A stretch of 64,000 nucleotides of DNA. Source: Candidatus Gastranaerophilales bacterium. GTDB lineage: Bacteria > Cyanobacteriota > Vampirovibrionia > Gastranaerophilales > Gastranaerophilaceae. Made by a program: the position numbers and the translations under genes. The DNA lies in NCBI GenBank assembly GCA_947588755.1, contig CANPZB010000001.1:1-64000 (forward strand). The letters are read 5' to 3'. Below are positions 25,803-34,431 of the stretch, piece by piece (the first letter of the stretch is position 1; every line of letters starts with the position of its first letter). Under the pieces are notes generated by a model, which made no database searches, was not told the DNA's origin, and was given only the letters and a program-made list of their open reading frames with translations.

Positions 25803-26503
25803 TAGAAGCCGTAAGAAATATTGTCGCCAGCCCTACACTTGCTTCCATTGCACAAAATACCTCCGCATCGGTTGCAATTGAAACTACTTTAAAATCAATA
25901 GGCAGACCCGGTTTTATTCTTATTGATAAAGATATTGACGGTGATACAAAACAGTATGCCGCCGCAAAAGAATTTTTATATCAGGCAACCTGTCTTTTGA
26001 TATATATGGCGGCAATTGTACCGATTTTCAAAAAAGGCGGTTTTAAATTAGCCAAAAAATATATCTACAAAAATACAAAAGGTTTTGAACATTTTAATAA
26101 TGTACGTGAATTTACCCGATATCATAAAATAGCCGAAAACCCTTCTTTAACGAGCCGCTGCAACATCCTTGGTACCGAAGTAGGTTACAGAACAAGTATT
26201 AAGCCTGTTTCTGAGATGTTCAGTCCTTTTTTGCGTGATCAGTTGATGTCCGAAAATCCCGAAAAATATGTTGAAGTAAAAGGGGCTATAGAATTAAGCA
26301 ATTTAATCGGTTCGGTACTCGGGCTTGCTATTATCGCACCGCAATTAAGCCATTGCGTAATTCACCCCGCATTAAGATTTTTAGGGTTGGAAAAGAAAAA
26401 CAAAACCCCCGAACAGAATTCGCTGCCCGTCAATAAAGAAGTCAAACCCGAAAAAGATGTAAAAAATAATAATTCCGAAAAAAAAGTTGATATAACAGCT
26501 TAA
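25799..26503 (+). CDS. Lineage-type membrane protein, pair A second gene
   Basis: 234 residues. Repeats the Gly-x-x-RP...D...K-x-YAAxxE motif of its upstream neighbour, followed by two hydrophobic segments (about 62-78 and 165-185) and a Lys/Glu/Asn-rich cytoplasmic-looking tail. Coupled to the upstream gene by a 4-bp overlap and followed by a strong terminator. Probably the product of an old duplication. Function unknown. Confidence 0.7.
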   Translation: MIEAVRNIVASPTLASIAQNTSASVAIETTLKSIGRPGFILIDKDIDGDTKQYAAAKEFLYQATCLLIYMAAIVPIFKKGGFKLAKKYIYKNTKGFEHFNNVREFTRYHKIAENPSLTSRCNILGTEVGYRTSIKPVSEMFSPFLRDQLMSENPEKYVEVKGAIELSNLIGSVLGLAIIAPQLSHCVIHPALRFLGLEKKNKTPEQNSLPVNKEVKPEKDVKNNNSEKKVDITA

Positions 26504-26524
26504 ATAACACAGGATATTGCATAG

Positions 26525-26560
26525 AAGCAAGAGATTTTTACTTTAAAAATCTCTTGCTTT
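26525..26560 (+). terminator. Strong intrinsic terminator
   Basis: 16-bp perfect stem (AAGCAAGAGATTTTTA and its complement) with a 3-nt loop, A/T-rich on both sides. Ends the membrane-protein pair. Confidence 0.85.
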
Positions 26561-26618
26561 GATATAAATACAATAAACAGATGTATACTTTTTTACAAAA
26601 ATCATTATCATGTAATGT

Positions 26619-27152
26619 ATGAAAAAATGTTTTTTATTATTTTTGATTATTTTTGTTTTCGGTGCCGATACTTTGCCGGCGGTTTGTGATGACCTCTGGG
26701 ACAATTACGGCGACCAGAATGTATACGGACAAAAAGCCGTAAGTGACAGCGATTTTGAGAAAGCCTTAGAAAGTAAGAAAAAAAAGAAAAAACATGATAA
26801 AAACATTCCCAAAGGTGAAAACTTTAATCAAAGCAATGAAACCCAATTTTTAAATGATACTGTGGAGCAATTCCCTATACTTCTTGTTCCCATGGATTTG
26901 TTTTACGGCGAAAATTTTATTCCTGTCGGGCATTATCAGGTTAAGGGCGAAAAAAAGAACGGAATACCGTATCTGAAACTTATTCAGGCACATAGGATTA
27001 TTGCGGAAATTCCCGCGGCGGAAACACAGGACGACTTTGACGAACCTGAAATTTCTTTTGTCAGAATAATTGAACACAACAATAAACAGGTTAAAATTAT
27101 ATTCGGAAGCATTGATTTTAACGCTTTTTCGGTGGTTAATATCAAGGAATAA
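26619..27152 (+). CDS. Secreted hypothetical protein
   Basis: 177 residues with a signal peptide (about 1-22, hydrophobic FLLFLIIFVFGADTLPAVC), a Lys-rich linker near residue 50 and a beta-type C-terminal domain (ILLVPMDLFYGENFIPVGHYQVKG). Cys near residue 23 might be lipidated, but the surrounding residues are a weak lipobox. Not recognised. It lies alone between a terminator and deoB. Confidence 0.6.
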   Translation: MKKCFLLFLIIFVFGADTLPAVCDDLWDNYGDQNVYGQKAVSDSDFEKALESKKKKKKHDKNIPKGENFNQSNETQFLNDTVEQFPILLVPMDLFYGENFIPVGHYQVKGEKKNGIPYLKLIQAHRIIAEIPAAETQDDFDEPEISFVRIIEHNNKQVKIIFGSIDFNAFSVVNIKE

Positions 27153-27203
27153 ATAATTAAAATATTTTATGATAAAATTTATTTGGAATAAGGAAACGGA
27201 AAA

Positions 27204-28379
27204 TTGAAACGAGCAATAATTATAGTAATTGATTCAATGGGAATAGGAGCAATGGATGATTGCAGAGATTTCGGCGATATCCCCGAATGCAACACGCTCA
27301 AAAATGTATGCAAATTTAACGGCGGACTAAGAGTTCCGAATATGCAGAAAATGGGATTAGGCAATATTCAAGACTTTGAGGGAATTGCCCGTGTCGAAAA
27401 CCCCGTTGCAAAATACGGCACGATGATAGAAAAATCCAAAGGCAAAGACACAACAACAGGTCACTGGGAAATGGCGGGTCTTATTTCCGAAAAACCTTTT
27501 TCCACTTATCCGAACGGATTTCCCAAAGAACTTATTGAAAAATTTATACAAGAAACGGACTGCAAAGGAGTTTTGGCAAACCGTCCCGCAAGCGGTACTG
27601 CGATTATTGCGGAATTAAATAAAGAACATCACGGAACAAAATTCCCCATTGTTTATACAAGTGCCGACAGTGTCTTTCAGATAGCGGTTGACACGGATTT
27701 AATCCCGCTTGAAACGCTCTATGAGTGGTGCGAAAAGGCAAGAAAAATTCTTGATGAAGGCGGTTACAATGTTTCAAGGGTTATTGCAAGACCTTACAAG
27801 GTTATTGACGGCACTCCGACAAGAATTTCAAAAGACAGACGGGATTATTCAATGGTTCCCTCGCACACGATTTTAAACGATATTAAAGATAAAGGCGGAA
27901 AAGTTATCGGTATCGGAAAAATTGAAGATATTTTTTCAAAGTCAGGTATCACGCACGCCGTTCATACGGGTTCTAATAAAGAAGGGCTTGAACTGACTCT
28001 GAAAGCCGTTAAAAATGAATTGGATTTGGAAAAAATTTCTTATGAAAAAGGCAAAACATACGGCGATTTTTCACTAATTTTTACAAATCTTGTCGACACG
28101 GATATGCTTTACGGGCATAGAAACGACGCTAAAGGCTACGGTAAGGCGATAGAAGAAGTTGACACTTATATTGAAGATATAGTTCAAGCTATGTACAATG
28201 AAGATTTGTTGATAATAACCGCCGACCACGGCTGCGACCCGACTGTTGCTGGCACTGACCATACAAGAGAAAAAGTTCCCGTACTTGTATATTCAAAAAA
28301 TATAAAGCCTGAAAATCTCGGTGTCATTGAAGGTTTTGACTATGTTGCAAATCAGGTTAAAAAACATCTTTTAACCTGA
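27204..28379 (+). CDS. deoB: Phosphopentomutase
   Basis: 391 residues, normal length. Alkaline-phosphatase-fold enzyme interconverting (deoxy)ribose 1- and 5-phosphates. Metal and catalytic motifs: DSMGIGAMDD at the start, TTTGHWEM with the phospho-acceptor Thr, DTDMLYGHRND and TADHGCDPT. The start is TTG 27204; AAGGAA lies 8 bp upstream and no ATG exists before the first motif. It stands alone, with no other nucleoside-catabolism gene beside it. Confidence 0.96.
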   Translation: MKRAIIIVIDSMGIGAMDDCRDFGDIPECNTLKNVCKFNGGLRVPNMQKMGLGNIQDFEGIARVENPVAKYGTMIEKSKGKDTTTGHWEMAGLISEKPFSTYPNGFPKELIEKFIQETDCKGVLANRPASGTAIIAELNKEHHGTKFPIVYTSADSVFQIAVDTDLIPLETLYEWCEKARKILDEGGYNVSRVIARPYKVIDGTPTRISKDRRDYSMVPSHTILNDIKDKGGKVIGIGKIEDIFSKSGITHAVHTGSNKEGLELTLKAVKNELDLEKISYEKGKTYGDFSLIFTNLVDTDMLYGHRNDAKGYGKAIEEVDTYIEDIVQAMYNEDLLIITADHGCDPTVAGTDHTREKVPVLVYSKNIKPENLGVIEGFDYVANQVKKHLLT

Positions 28380-28395
28380 CGATATAAGAATATAT

Positions 28396-29394
28396 TCAAA
28401 TATTTTTGGCTTTGATTTTATGCCATTCAGGGCAGAGTATATCCGTTTTGTTAAATAACCAGGGGTCGGGTGCTACAATTATTTTGTTCGGATTTTCATT
28501 CAACCATGCAGCCCACCATGAAAATGTAGAATTAGGAATTATTGCGTGCTTGCATAATTTCATTAATTCCAAATCCAATACTATTTTATTCGGATTATTT
28601 TCCCCGATATCAACAAAAATCAATTCAGTATCCGGTTCAATAACAAAATTTTCTTTTATATATTGAATGTCATCGCTGAATACAAAAAATTTTGGATTAT
28701 CTACTTTAGATTTTATATACTTTACGGCTTCTTGTTGATATGAAAAATCCAACATCCATCCCAGTCGTCTGTAATCTTCACATACCCTGAAATTTAACAA
28801 TACCGAGTTTGAATTTTCTATTTGTTCTTTCATCACAAGATATTCGCTGTCAAAAGGAATTTTTGTTTTAAAATCCGATAAAAGTTCATCTCTTATATCT
28901 TTGAAATATTTTTCGGTTTGAAAAAAGCCGAAATAGTATAACGCATCCTGTTTGAAAACATTTTCATCATAGAAAAATGATTCTTTTTCAAAGTATTTAT
29001 TTTTGTCGGGAAGCATTTTATTGTAATCCACTTGACCTGTATCAATGTTAATATCGTAATATTTATCCAACAAGTACTTATCATATTCAACTTTTGAAGA
29101 AGTATCATAAACAATTTTTTTATTTTTTACTTTAGCAAGTTTTTTTGCAAATGCATGAATAAACATTTGATTACCAAGTCTGCAATGCATTCTCACATAA
29201 AGGGTTTTGTCTTTTGTGTTTTCTTTTATTAAAAGTTTTATATTTTCACGAAAATCAGAAATTATATCATTAATTATTTTTGGTGTGATAAATTTTAATG
29301 ACAATGATAGTCCAAAAAATTTTATTTTCAAACGGAGCCAACTTTTGAGTTGTACAAAAATCAGTTGGGCTTCAATATTAATAAGTTTTGACAC
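28396..29394 (-). CDS. GT11 family glycosyltransferase (alpha-1,2-fucosyltransferase-like)
   Basis: 332 residues. GT11 signatures: RLGNQMFIHAFAKKLA near the N-terminus, FFVFSDDIQYIKENF, and the C-terminal LCKHAIIPNSTFSWWAAWLNENPNKIIVAPDPW. The usual HxRxGDY donor-site motif is altered to NFRVCEDYRRLGW, so donor specificity may differ from GDP-fucose. It has an unusual N-terminal extension of about 60 residues. Likely adds a sugar to a surface glycan. The start codon is not firm. Confidence 0.82.
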   Translation of the reverse strand: MSKLINIEAQLIFVQLKSWLRLKIKFFGLSLSLKFITPKIINDIISDFRENIKLLIKENTKDKTLYVRMHCRLGNQMFIHAFAKKLAKVKNKKIVYDTSSKVEYDKYLLDKYYDINIDTGQVDYNKMLPDKNKYFEKESFFYDENVFKQDALYYFGFFQTEKYFKDIRDELLSDFKTKIPFDSEYLVMKEQIENSNSVLLNFRVCEDYRRLGWMLDFSYQQEAVKYIKSKVDNPKFFVFSDDIQYIKENFVIEPDTELIFVDIGENNPNKIVLDLELMKLCKHAIIPNSTFSWWAAWLNENPNKIIVAPDPWLFNKTDILCPEWHKIKAKNI

Positions 29395-29430
29395 TTTACC
29401 TCCGATTTAATTCCGTTTAAAAAATAATTT

Positions 29431-29465
29431 GTCGTTATAGTTAAATACTAGTCGAAATAGTTAAA
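29431..29465. promoter_or_regulatory. Two 15-bp direct repeats, 20-bp period (possible operator)
   Basis: GTCGTTATAGTTAAA (29431-29445) and GTCGAAATAGTTAAA (29451-29465) differ at two positions and lie two helical turns apart, between the divergent GT11 and small HTH genes. Confidence 0.4.
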
Positions 29466-29506
29466 AATGTCAATATTATTTTTTCATACCTTATATAATA
29501 AATTGT

Positions 29507-29734
29507 ATGGATACTAAAGAACAGTTAAAGCATTTACTTCTTACTAAGAATATGACTATGACGGAATTGTGCCGTAAAATGTCACAGAGATTGAATAAGG
29601 ATTATACAATTCATAACATATCCGGTAAACTAAAAAGAAATACAATAAAATATAACGAAATAATAATGTTGTATGATATTTTGGGTTATGAACTTGTAGT
29701 AAGAGAAAAACAAAACAGACAATATTTCAGATAA
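29507..29734 (+). CDS. Small helix-turn-helix protein
   Basis: 75 residues. MTELCRKMSQRLNKDYTIHNISGKLKRNTIKYNEIIMLYDILGY fits a lambda-repressor-like helix-turn-helix of the kind found in small DUF-type regulators. No signal peptide. Tandem repeats upstream (29431-29465) may be its binding site, which would make it autoregulatory. Whether it also controls the divergent GT11 gene or the ferredoxin gene downstream is open. Confidence 0.7.
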   Translation: MDTKEQLKHLLLTKNMTMTELCRKMSQRLNKDYTIHNISGKLKRNTIKYNEIIMLYDILGYELVVREKQNRQYFR

Positions 29735-29825
29735 AATCTTACATGTTGAAATTTTTATAAAGTTGTATTAATATATCTGTGTGATTAATTTCACAAACGT
29801 ATTTAATATATAAGGAGAATGTAAA

Positions 29826-30002
29826 ATGACAGTAAGAGTAAATGATTCTTGTATCGGATGCGGAGCTTGCGAATCTATTTGTGATGCGGTATTTTCAGTA
29901 GACGGTGTTGCACAGGTTAATGATTCTGCCGTAGGTGACAATATGGACTGCGTTAAAGAAGCGGCAGATGCTTGTCCGGTTTCGGCAATAGAAGTTGAAT
30001 AA
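29826..30002 (+). CDS. Single [4Fe-4S] ferredoxin, Thermotoga type
   Basis: 58 residues. Cluster ligands Cys9, Cys12 and Cys15 (CIGCGACESIC) plus Cys50 (CPVSAIEVE). Cys19 and Cys42 occupy the places of the disulfide pair known in Thermotoga maritima ferredoxin. A normal AAGGAG precedes ATG 29826 and a terminator follows. It is a low-potential electron carrier, plausibly for hydrogenase (hydE is in the window), pyruvate oxidoreductase or the dehydratase activase. Confidence 0.93.
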   Translation: MTVRVNDSCIGCGACESICDAVFSVDGVAQVNDSAVGDNMDCVKEAADACPVSAIEVE

Positions 30003-30025
30003 GAATTATAATAATTCAATTTTAT

Positions 30026-30066
30026 AAGAAAAGTTTCAAATTTTTTGGAACTTTTCTTTTTTTTTA
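30026..30066. terminator. Intrinsic terminator, probably bidirectional
   Basis: Stem AAGAAAAGTTTC / GGAACTTTTCTT with A and T tracts on both sides, between the ferredoxin gene and the convergent small gene at 30072. Confidence 0.85.
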
Positions 30067-30071
30067 AACTT

Positions 30072-30236
30072 TTATATATCTTCGGGAATATAAATATTTG
30101 TCCGTGATAAAAGTTCTCTTGTGTGTTCGTAACAGCATGATTTCCTGCAAATTACCTGATATTCACGTACAATATTTAATATGTCATCTACAGACATTTT
30201 AATAATTCTTCTTTCGCCTTCTATTATTCGTGCCAT
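30072..30236 (-). CDS. Small hypothetical protein with CxxxC
   Basis: 54 residues from ATG 30236, chosen because AAAGGA lies 7-8 bp upstream; a longer frame begins at 30257. Sequence MARIIEGERRIIKMSVDDIL, then a VICRKSCCYEHTRELL segment with three Cys and a His. Could bind a metal. No recognised family. It shares the 30026 terminator region. Confidence 0.55.
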   Translation of the reverse strand: MARIIEGERRIIKMSVDDILNIVREYQVICRKSCCYEHTRELLSRTNIYIPEDI

Positions 30237-30346
30237 ATAAAATCCTTTCGGTAACAAAATTTATATCGGCACAGTCAAATTAAAACTTTTGAGAAATCAT
30301 TTGTTATGATTAGAAATTGTCTGTATAATTTGAATTATTTTTTGAA

Positions 30347-30380
30347 TAAAAAAATACCGGAAGTTAATCCGGCATTTTTC
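30347..30380 (-). terminator. Intrinsic terminator after tsf
   Basis: Stem ATGCCGGA / TCCGGTAT on the minus strand followed by T-rich sequence, 20 bp after the tsf stop. Ends the rpsB-tsf operon. Confidence 0.85.
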
Positions 30381-30398
30381 ATTTAATTTTTTTTAAAA

Positions 30399-31262
30399 TT
30401 AACCTTTGATTTGGTTCATAACTTCATCGGCAAAGTTTTCCTGACGTTTTTCCAAGCCTTCGCCAAGAACGTATCTTGTGAATTTTTCAATGGTTAACTT
30501 GCCTTCAATAAGCTGTCCTACCGTAATATCGGGGTTTTTAATGAAAGGCTGTTCCAAAAGTACTCTGCTTGCCATCAATTTATTAACTCTGCCTTCAACA
30601 ATTTTAGCTCTGATTTGTTCGGGCTTTTTGAGCAAATCTTCTTTACCCATTTCAATTTCGGTTTCGTGGTCAATAACAGACTGCGGAATTTCATTTCTGG
30701 AAATAAATTCCGGTGCCGAAGATGCAATATGCAGACAAATGTCATTCATTAATTCATCATCTTTTTTATCCGTTTTAATAAGAACACCGATTTTACCGTT
30801 GTGAACGTATGATGCGGTATTACCTTCGTATCTTACAAATCTTCTGAAAGTTATTTTTTCACCGATGGAAGCGATTTTTTCTTTTATAAGTTCCGAAACA
30901 ATTTTTCCGCATTTCGGGCAAGTTGAAGCTAATAAACTATCAACATCTGACGGGTTTGTAGTTGTAACCATTTCAGCCAGACAAGAAGTAAGTTCTTTAA
31001 ATTCCTCATTTTTTGCAACGAAATCTGTTTCACAGTTAATTTCAACCATAGCACCGCTGTTCGGTTGAATGGAAGCTGCGATAAGTCCTTCGGCAGCTAT
31101 TCTGCCCATTTTTTTATCGGCTGATGCCATACCTTTTTGGCGAAGTACTTCTATTGCTTTTTCCATGTTACCGTCTGTTTCGACAAGTGCTTTTTTGGCA
31201 TCCATCATACCTGCACCGGTTTTGTCACGAAGTTCTTTAACCATTTGTGCTGTTATATTCAT
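30399..31262 (-). CDS. tsf: Translation elongation factor Ts
   Basis: 287 residues, normal for full-length EF-Ts. N-terminal UBA-like domain with VKELRDKTGAGMMDAKKALVETDGNMEKAIEVLRQKG split over residues 7-44, then ETDFVAKNEEF and the dimerisation/coiled-coil C-terminal region. It exchanges GDP on EF-Tu. Follows rpsB, the standard bacterial order. A single CxxC (TCPKCGK near 112) is an unusual detail. Confidence 0.97.
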   Translation of the reverse strand: MNITAQMVKELRDKTGAGMMDAKKALVETDGNMEKAIEVLRQKGMASADKKMGRIAAEGLIAASIQPNSGAMVEINCETDFVAKNEEFKELTSCLAEMVTTTNPSDVDSLLASTCPKCGKIVSELIKEKIASIGEKITFRRFVRYEGNTASYVHNGKIGVLIKTDKKDDELMNDICLHIASSAPEFISRNEIPQSVIDHETEIEMGKEDLLKKPEQIRAKIVEGRVNKLMASRVLLEQPFIKNPDITVGQLIEGKLTIEKFTRYVLGEGLEKRQENFADEVMNQIKG

Positions 31263-31350
31263 TATTTTTCTCCTTACTGTTTAATAAAATGCGGGAAGTG
31301 AGCTTATTTATTGCATTAATCAAATATTGTCACTTCTCACATTTTAATCA

Positions 31351-32172
31351 CTATTTTTCAACTGTTTGTGCCGTTTCAGCATCCGCTTCCGCCTGAGTTT
31401 CACTGACTGCTTCTTCCGCAGCAGCTTCAACACCTGCATCTTCGGGTTTAATATCTTCTATTTTTTTTGTTGTATCTGCTTTATTTTCTCTGAGTTGTTT
31501 ACCTTCCAAAACGGCATCTGCCAATTTTGAAGCAATAAGCTTTATAGAACGAATAGCATCGTCATTACCCGGAACTATATAGTTAATTCCGTCAGGGTCA
31601 GCGTTGGTATCTGCAAGACAGATAACGGGTATATTAAGTTTGTTGGCTTCCTGAATGGCAATGAGTTCTTTCTTTTGGTCAACTATAAAGATTAAATCGG
31701 GTAATCCTCTCATATCTTTAATACCGCCTAAAGTTTTGCTCAACTTGGTTAATTCACGATTAAGCTGTGCAATTTCTTTTTTGGGAAGTTTTTCAATATG
31801 ACCTGAGGTTATAAAATCTTCCAATTCTCTGAGTTTATTAACTCGCCCTCTGATAGTTTCAAAGTTGGTTAACATTCCGCCTAACCATCTTCTGTTTATG
31901 TAATAAGCCCCGCTTCTTTTTGCTTCTTCGGCTATTACTTCGGCTGCTTGTTTTTTAGTTCCTACAAACAAAATATTTTTGTTCTTGGCAGCATATTCTC
32001 TTACGATTTCGTAAGCTTTGTCCAATAAATCGGTTGTTTTTCGTAAATCAATTACGTAAATACCGTTTCTTGCACCGTAAATATACGGTTTCATTTTGGG
32101 GTTCCATCTTTGTGTTTGGTGTCCGAAATGTACACCTGCTTCTAAAAGTTCAATCATAGATGCTACAGGCAT
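31351..32172 (-). CDS. rpsB: 30S ribosomal protein S2
   Basis: 273 residues. [51 protein letters not shown] and [25 protein letters not shown] are diagnostic. There is an acidic Ala/Glu-rich C-terminal extension of about 45 residues ([17 protein letters not shown]). First gene of the rpsB-tsf operon, preceded by a structured leader. Confidence 0.98.
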   Translation of the reverse strand: MPVASMIELLEAGVHFGHQTQRWNPKMKPYIYGARNGIYVIDLRKTTDLLDKAYEIVREYAAKNKNILFVGTKKQAAEVIAEEAKRSGAYYINRRWLGGMLTNFETIRGRVNKLRELEDFITSGHIEKLPKKEIAQLNRELTKLSKTLGGIKDMRGLPDLIFIVDQKKELIAIQEANKLNIPVICLADTNADPDGINYIVPGNDDAIRSIKLIASKLADAVLEGKQLRENKADTTKKIEDIKPEDAGVEAAAEEAVSETQAEADAETAQTVEK

Positions 32173-32280
32173 CGCTTTTCTCCTTTTTTTTTAACTTATT
32201 GTACTACGGGCTAAACGGCTCCATTTTTATTGAATAAAAACTAGGGCTATGCCTATCGAGCCGGTGTAACCATTATTATA
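32173..32280 (-). promoter_or_regulatory. rpsB 5' leader, possible S2-binding autoregulatory structure
   Basis: Read on the minus strand: TATAAT (32275-32280), then about 100 nt before ATG. The leader contains CGGCTC and GAGCCG arms that can enclose a TTTTTAT/ATAAAAA hairpin and a GGC...GCC element. The placement fits ribosomal-protein leaders that bind S2 and repress rpsB-tsf, but I cannot match it to a named motif. Confidence 0.45.
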
Positions 32281-32309
32281 TTAATACAAACATAAGTTTA
32301 TGCAAATTT

Positions 32310-33155
32310 TTATTTAGTTATGTAACGCAAAACTTTTTCAGCCCAGTATTTTATGCTTGTACTTCTGTATGATTTTAACTGTTCATATCTGGGGTATATA
32401 AAATTATATTCGCTCAAATATTGTTGGGAGTACTTAATAAACGGATTATTTTTGTATTTTTCAATAAAATAATTTTTATTTTTGTTGTAATATTTTTCAC
32501 ATTCAGGTAATTTTTTGCCTGTAGAGGATGTTTTATGGTATATAAAACTTGTATTGCATATATAGTTTTTATAACCTGAATTAATTACCCTTACACAAAA
32601 ATCGTCATCTTCAAAATATGCGGGAGTGAAATTTTCATCAAACATTCCGACTTCTTTGATTAAATCCCGTTTAATCATCGCACAAGAGAATTCACATTTG
32701 AATGTTTCAGTATAATTTTCTTCTTTTTGGACTTTATTGATTGCTTTGGCAAAATCTTTTTCTTTTACAAATGCCGATTGAATTGCGTAAGCGGAAACTA
32801 TTCCCGTTTGTTTATCATTAAGCTTTTCCAAAAGTGGAGTGTACCATTCGGGAGATAAAAGTATATCGTTATTCAGAAATGCGATGAAATCAGTTTTGGC
32901 AATTTCAATTCCCTGATTATTACCTTTTGAATAACCTTGATTTGAGTCATTATATATAACTTTCAAATTGTTCTTTTCTTTTTCAAGTTCTTGCAAATAT
33001 TCTTTTGTTCCGTCGGTTGAATTGTTATCGACGATTATCAGTTCAAAGATTTCTTCGGGAGTATTTGCATACAATGATTTTATATATGGCAAAGTCGTAT
33101 TTTCAAAATTGTTGTAAGTAAGTGTTATAATGCTGAATTTTTTATTCATTATCAA
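32310..33155 (-). CDS. Glycosyltransferase family 2
   Basis: 281 residues. GT-A fold start FSIITLTYNNFENT, nucleotide-binding VDNNSTDGTKEYL, the DxD-like FLNNDILLSPEW, and FEDDDFCVRVINSGYK near residue 190. It transfers a sugar onto a surface glycan; similar to rhamnosyl or hexosyl transferases of O-antigen or capsule loci. Its start overlaps the end of the upstream GT4 gene by 14 bp, so the three genes from 35362 to 32310 form one operon. Confidence 0.9.
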   Translation of the reverse strand: MIMNKKFSIITLTYNNFENTTLPYIKSLYANTPEEIFELIIVDNNSTDGTKEYLQELEKEKNNLKVIYNDSNQGYSKGNNQGIEIAKTDFIAFLNNDILLSPEWYTPLLEKLNDKQTGIVSAYAIQSAFVKEKDFAKAINKVQKEENYTETFKCEFSCAMIKRDLIKEVGMFDENFTPAYFEDDDFCVRVINSGYKNYICNTSFIYHKTSSTGKKLPECEKYYNKNKNYFIEKYKNNPFIKYSQQYLSEYNFIYPRYEQLKSYRSTSIKYWAEKVLRYITK

Positions 33156-34431
33156 GTCCCTTATTAATCTCTGATATAATTATATCACAACATTTTTGCC
33201 AGCTGAATAATTTTGCCCTTTCTAAACCTTTTTTAATACATTCGTTTTTAAATTTATTATCGGAGTATAACCTTCGGATAGCTTCAACCATTTCTTCATT
33301 GTTTGTCGGGTTAATCCGTATTCCCGCATCGCCGATAACTTCAGGAAGTGAAGTTACGTCAGAGGTTATTACCGGACATCCGCACTGCATTGCTTCAAGA
33401 ATCGGAATTCCGAACCCTTCGTATAATGACGGAAACAGAAACATCTCGGCACCGCTGTATAATGCCGACATATCTTCATCTTCTATGTATCCGGGGAAAA
33501 GTATTTTTTCTTTGTACAAATTAAAGTCGGGAACTTCATTTTTTATAAAATCGATTATTTTATCTTTTTTACCGCCGCCTAAAACGTAGTATATATCGTC
33601 CTTTTCATATTTCTTTATAAAGGTTATAAAGTTTTTTACCGAAAATATTAAATTTTTTCTTGGTTCAAACGAACAAACACTGAACGTATATTTTTTATCC
33701 CCGGGAATGCCGTATTTCTTTTTAACGCCCGTAATTTGCTCAATATCCGTAATCCTTGTGTAAGGATGACCTGTTGATAGCGGAATAACTTTTATCTTAT
33801 TTCCTTTTAAAACAGGGAAATATTTCATAAAATCTTTTTTTGTATATTCTGAATCGGCAAAATATAAATCGTTTCCGTTGATTGTGGAAATCAAGTCGGT
33901 AAACCATGATTTTTTAAGCGGTTTTTTTTCATATACAAGAGGAATTACGTCATGCAAAACTACATATTTTTTAATTCTGTCTATGTTTTTTATAAAATCA
34001 GGTGCGGCATCTCTTGCAGAAAAATAAGCGTCAAAGTCTGTTTCATATTTCTTCTTTTCAAATCGGGAAATAAAATAAAGTATTTTTAAAAAGATTTTAT
34101 TAACAGCTTTAATAAAAATATTACGATGATTTTGCTTAATAAAATATCTGCGTCTTTCGGTATTTGTTATTAATTTTTCAATTTTCGATAAAGAAAGCAG
34201 TTTGCAATTTTTAAATTCCGAATGATTTTTTATAACGTCTTCAAGCCCGAATCTTCTTTCAATATCGCAATATAGGGTAATTTCAATATCTTTGTATTTT
34301 AAAAGTTCCAAAAGAATATTTAACGCGACGAAAAAAATTCCGTTCCTGTATTGTGTATTGCCGTCTAACCTATATATGAGAGAAGCATCATATAAAAGTT
34401 TAATTTTTCTTTTTGTAACGGTTTTCATCAA
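33142..34431 (-). CDS. Glycosyltransferase family 4
   Basis: 429 residues. GT-B fold; the C-terminal half has VCSFEPRKNL, PGYIEDEDMSALYSGAEMFLFPSLYEGFGIPILEAM split over the donor site, with the EGFGIPILEAMQCG glutamate motif, and SDVTSLPEVIGDAG. Mannosyl- or other hexosyltransferase of a surface polysaccharide. Overlaps the upstream transferase gene by 32 bp and the downstream one by 14 bp. Confidence 0.92.
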   Translation of the reverse strand: MMKTVTKRKIKLLYDASLIYRLDGNTQYRNGIFFVALNILLELLKYKDIEITLYCDIERRFGLEDVIKNHSEFKNCKLLSLSKIEKLITNTERRRYFIKQNHRNIFIKAVNKIFLKILYFISRFEKKKYETDFDAYFSARDAAPDFIKNIDRIKKYVVLHDVIPLVYEKKPLKKSWFTDLISTINGNDLYFADSEYTKKDFMKYFPVLKGNKIKVIPLSTGHPYTRITDIEQITGVKKKYGIPGDKKYTFSVCSFEPRKNLIFSVKNFITFIKKYEKDDIYYVLGGGKKDKIIDFIKNEVPDFNLYKEKILFPGYIEDEDMSALYSGAEMFLFPSLYEGFGIPILEAMQCGCPVITSDVTSLPEVIGDAGIRINPTNNEEMVEAIRRLYSDNKFKNECIKKGLERAKLFSWQKCCDIIISEINKGLDNE

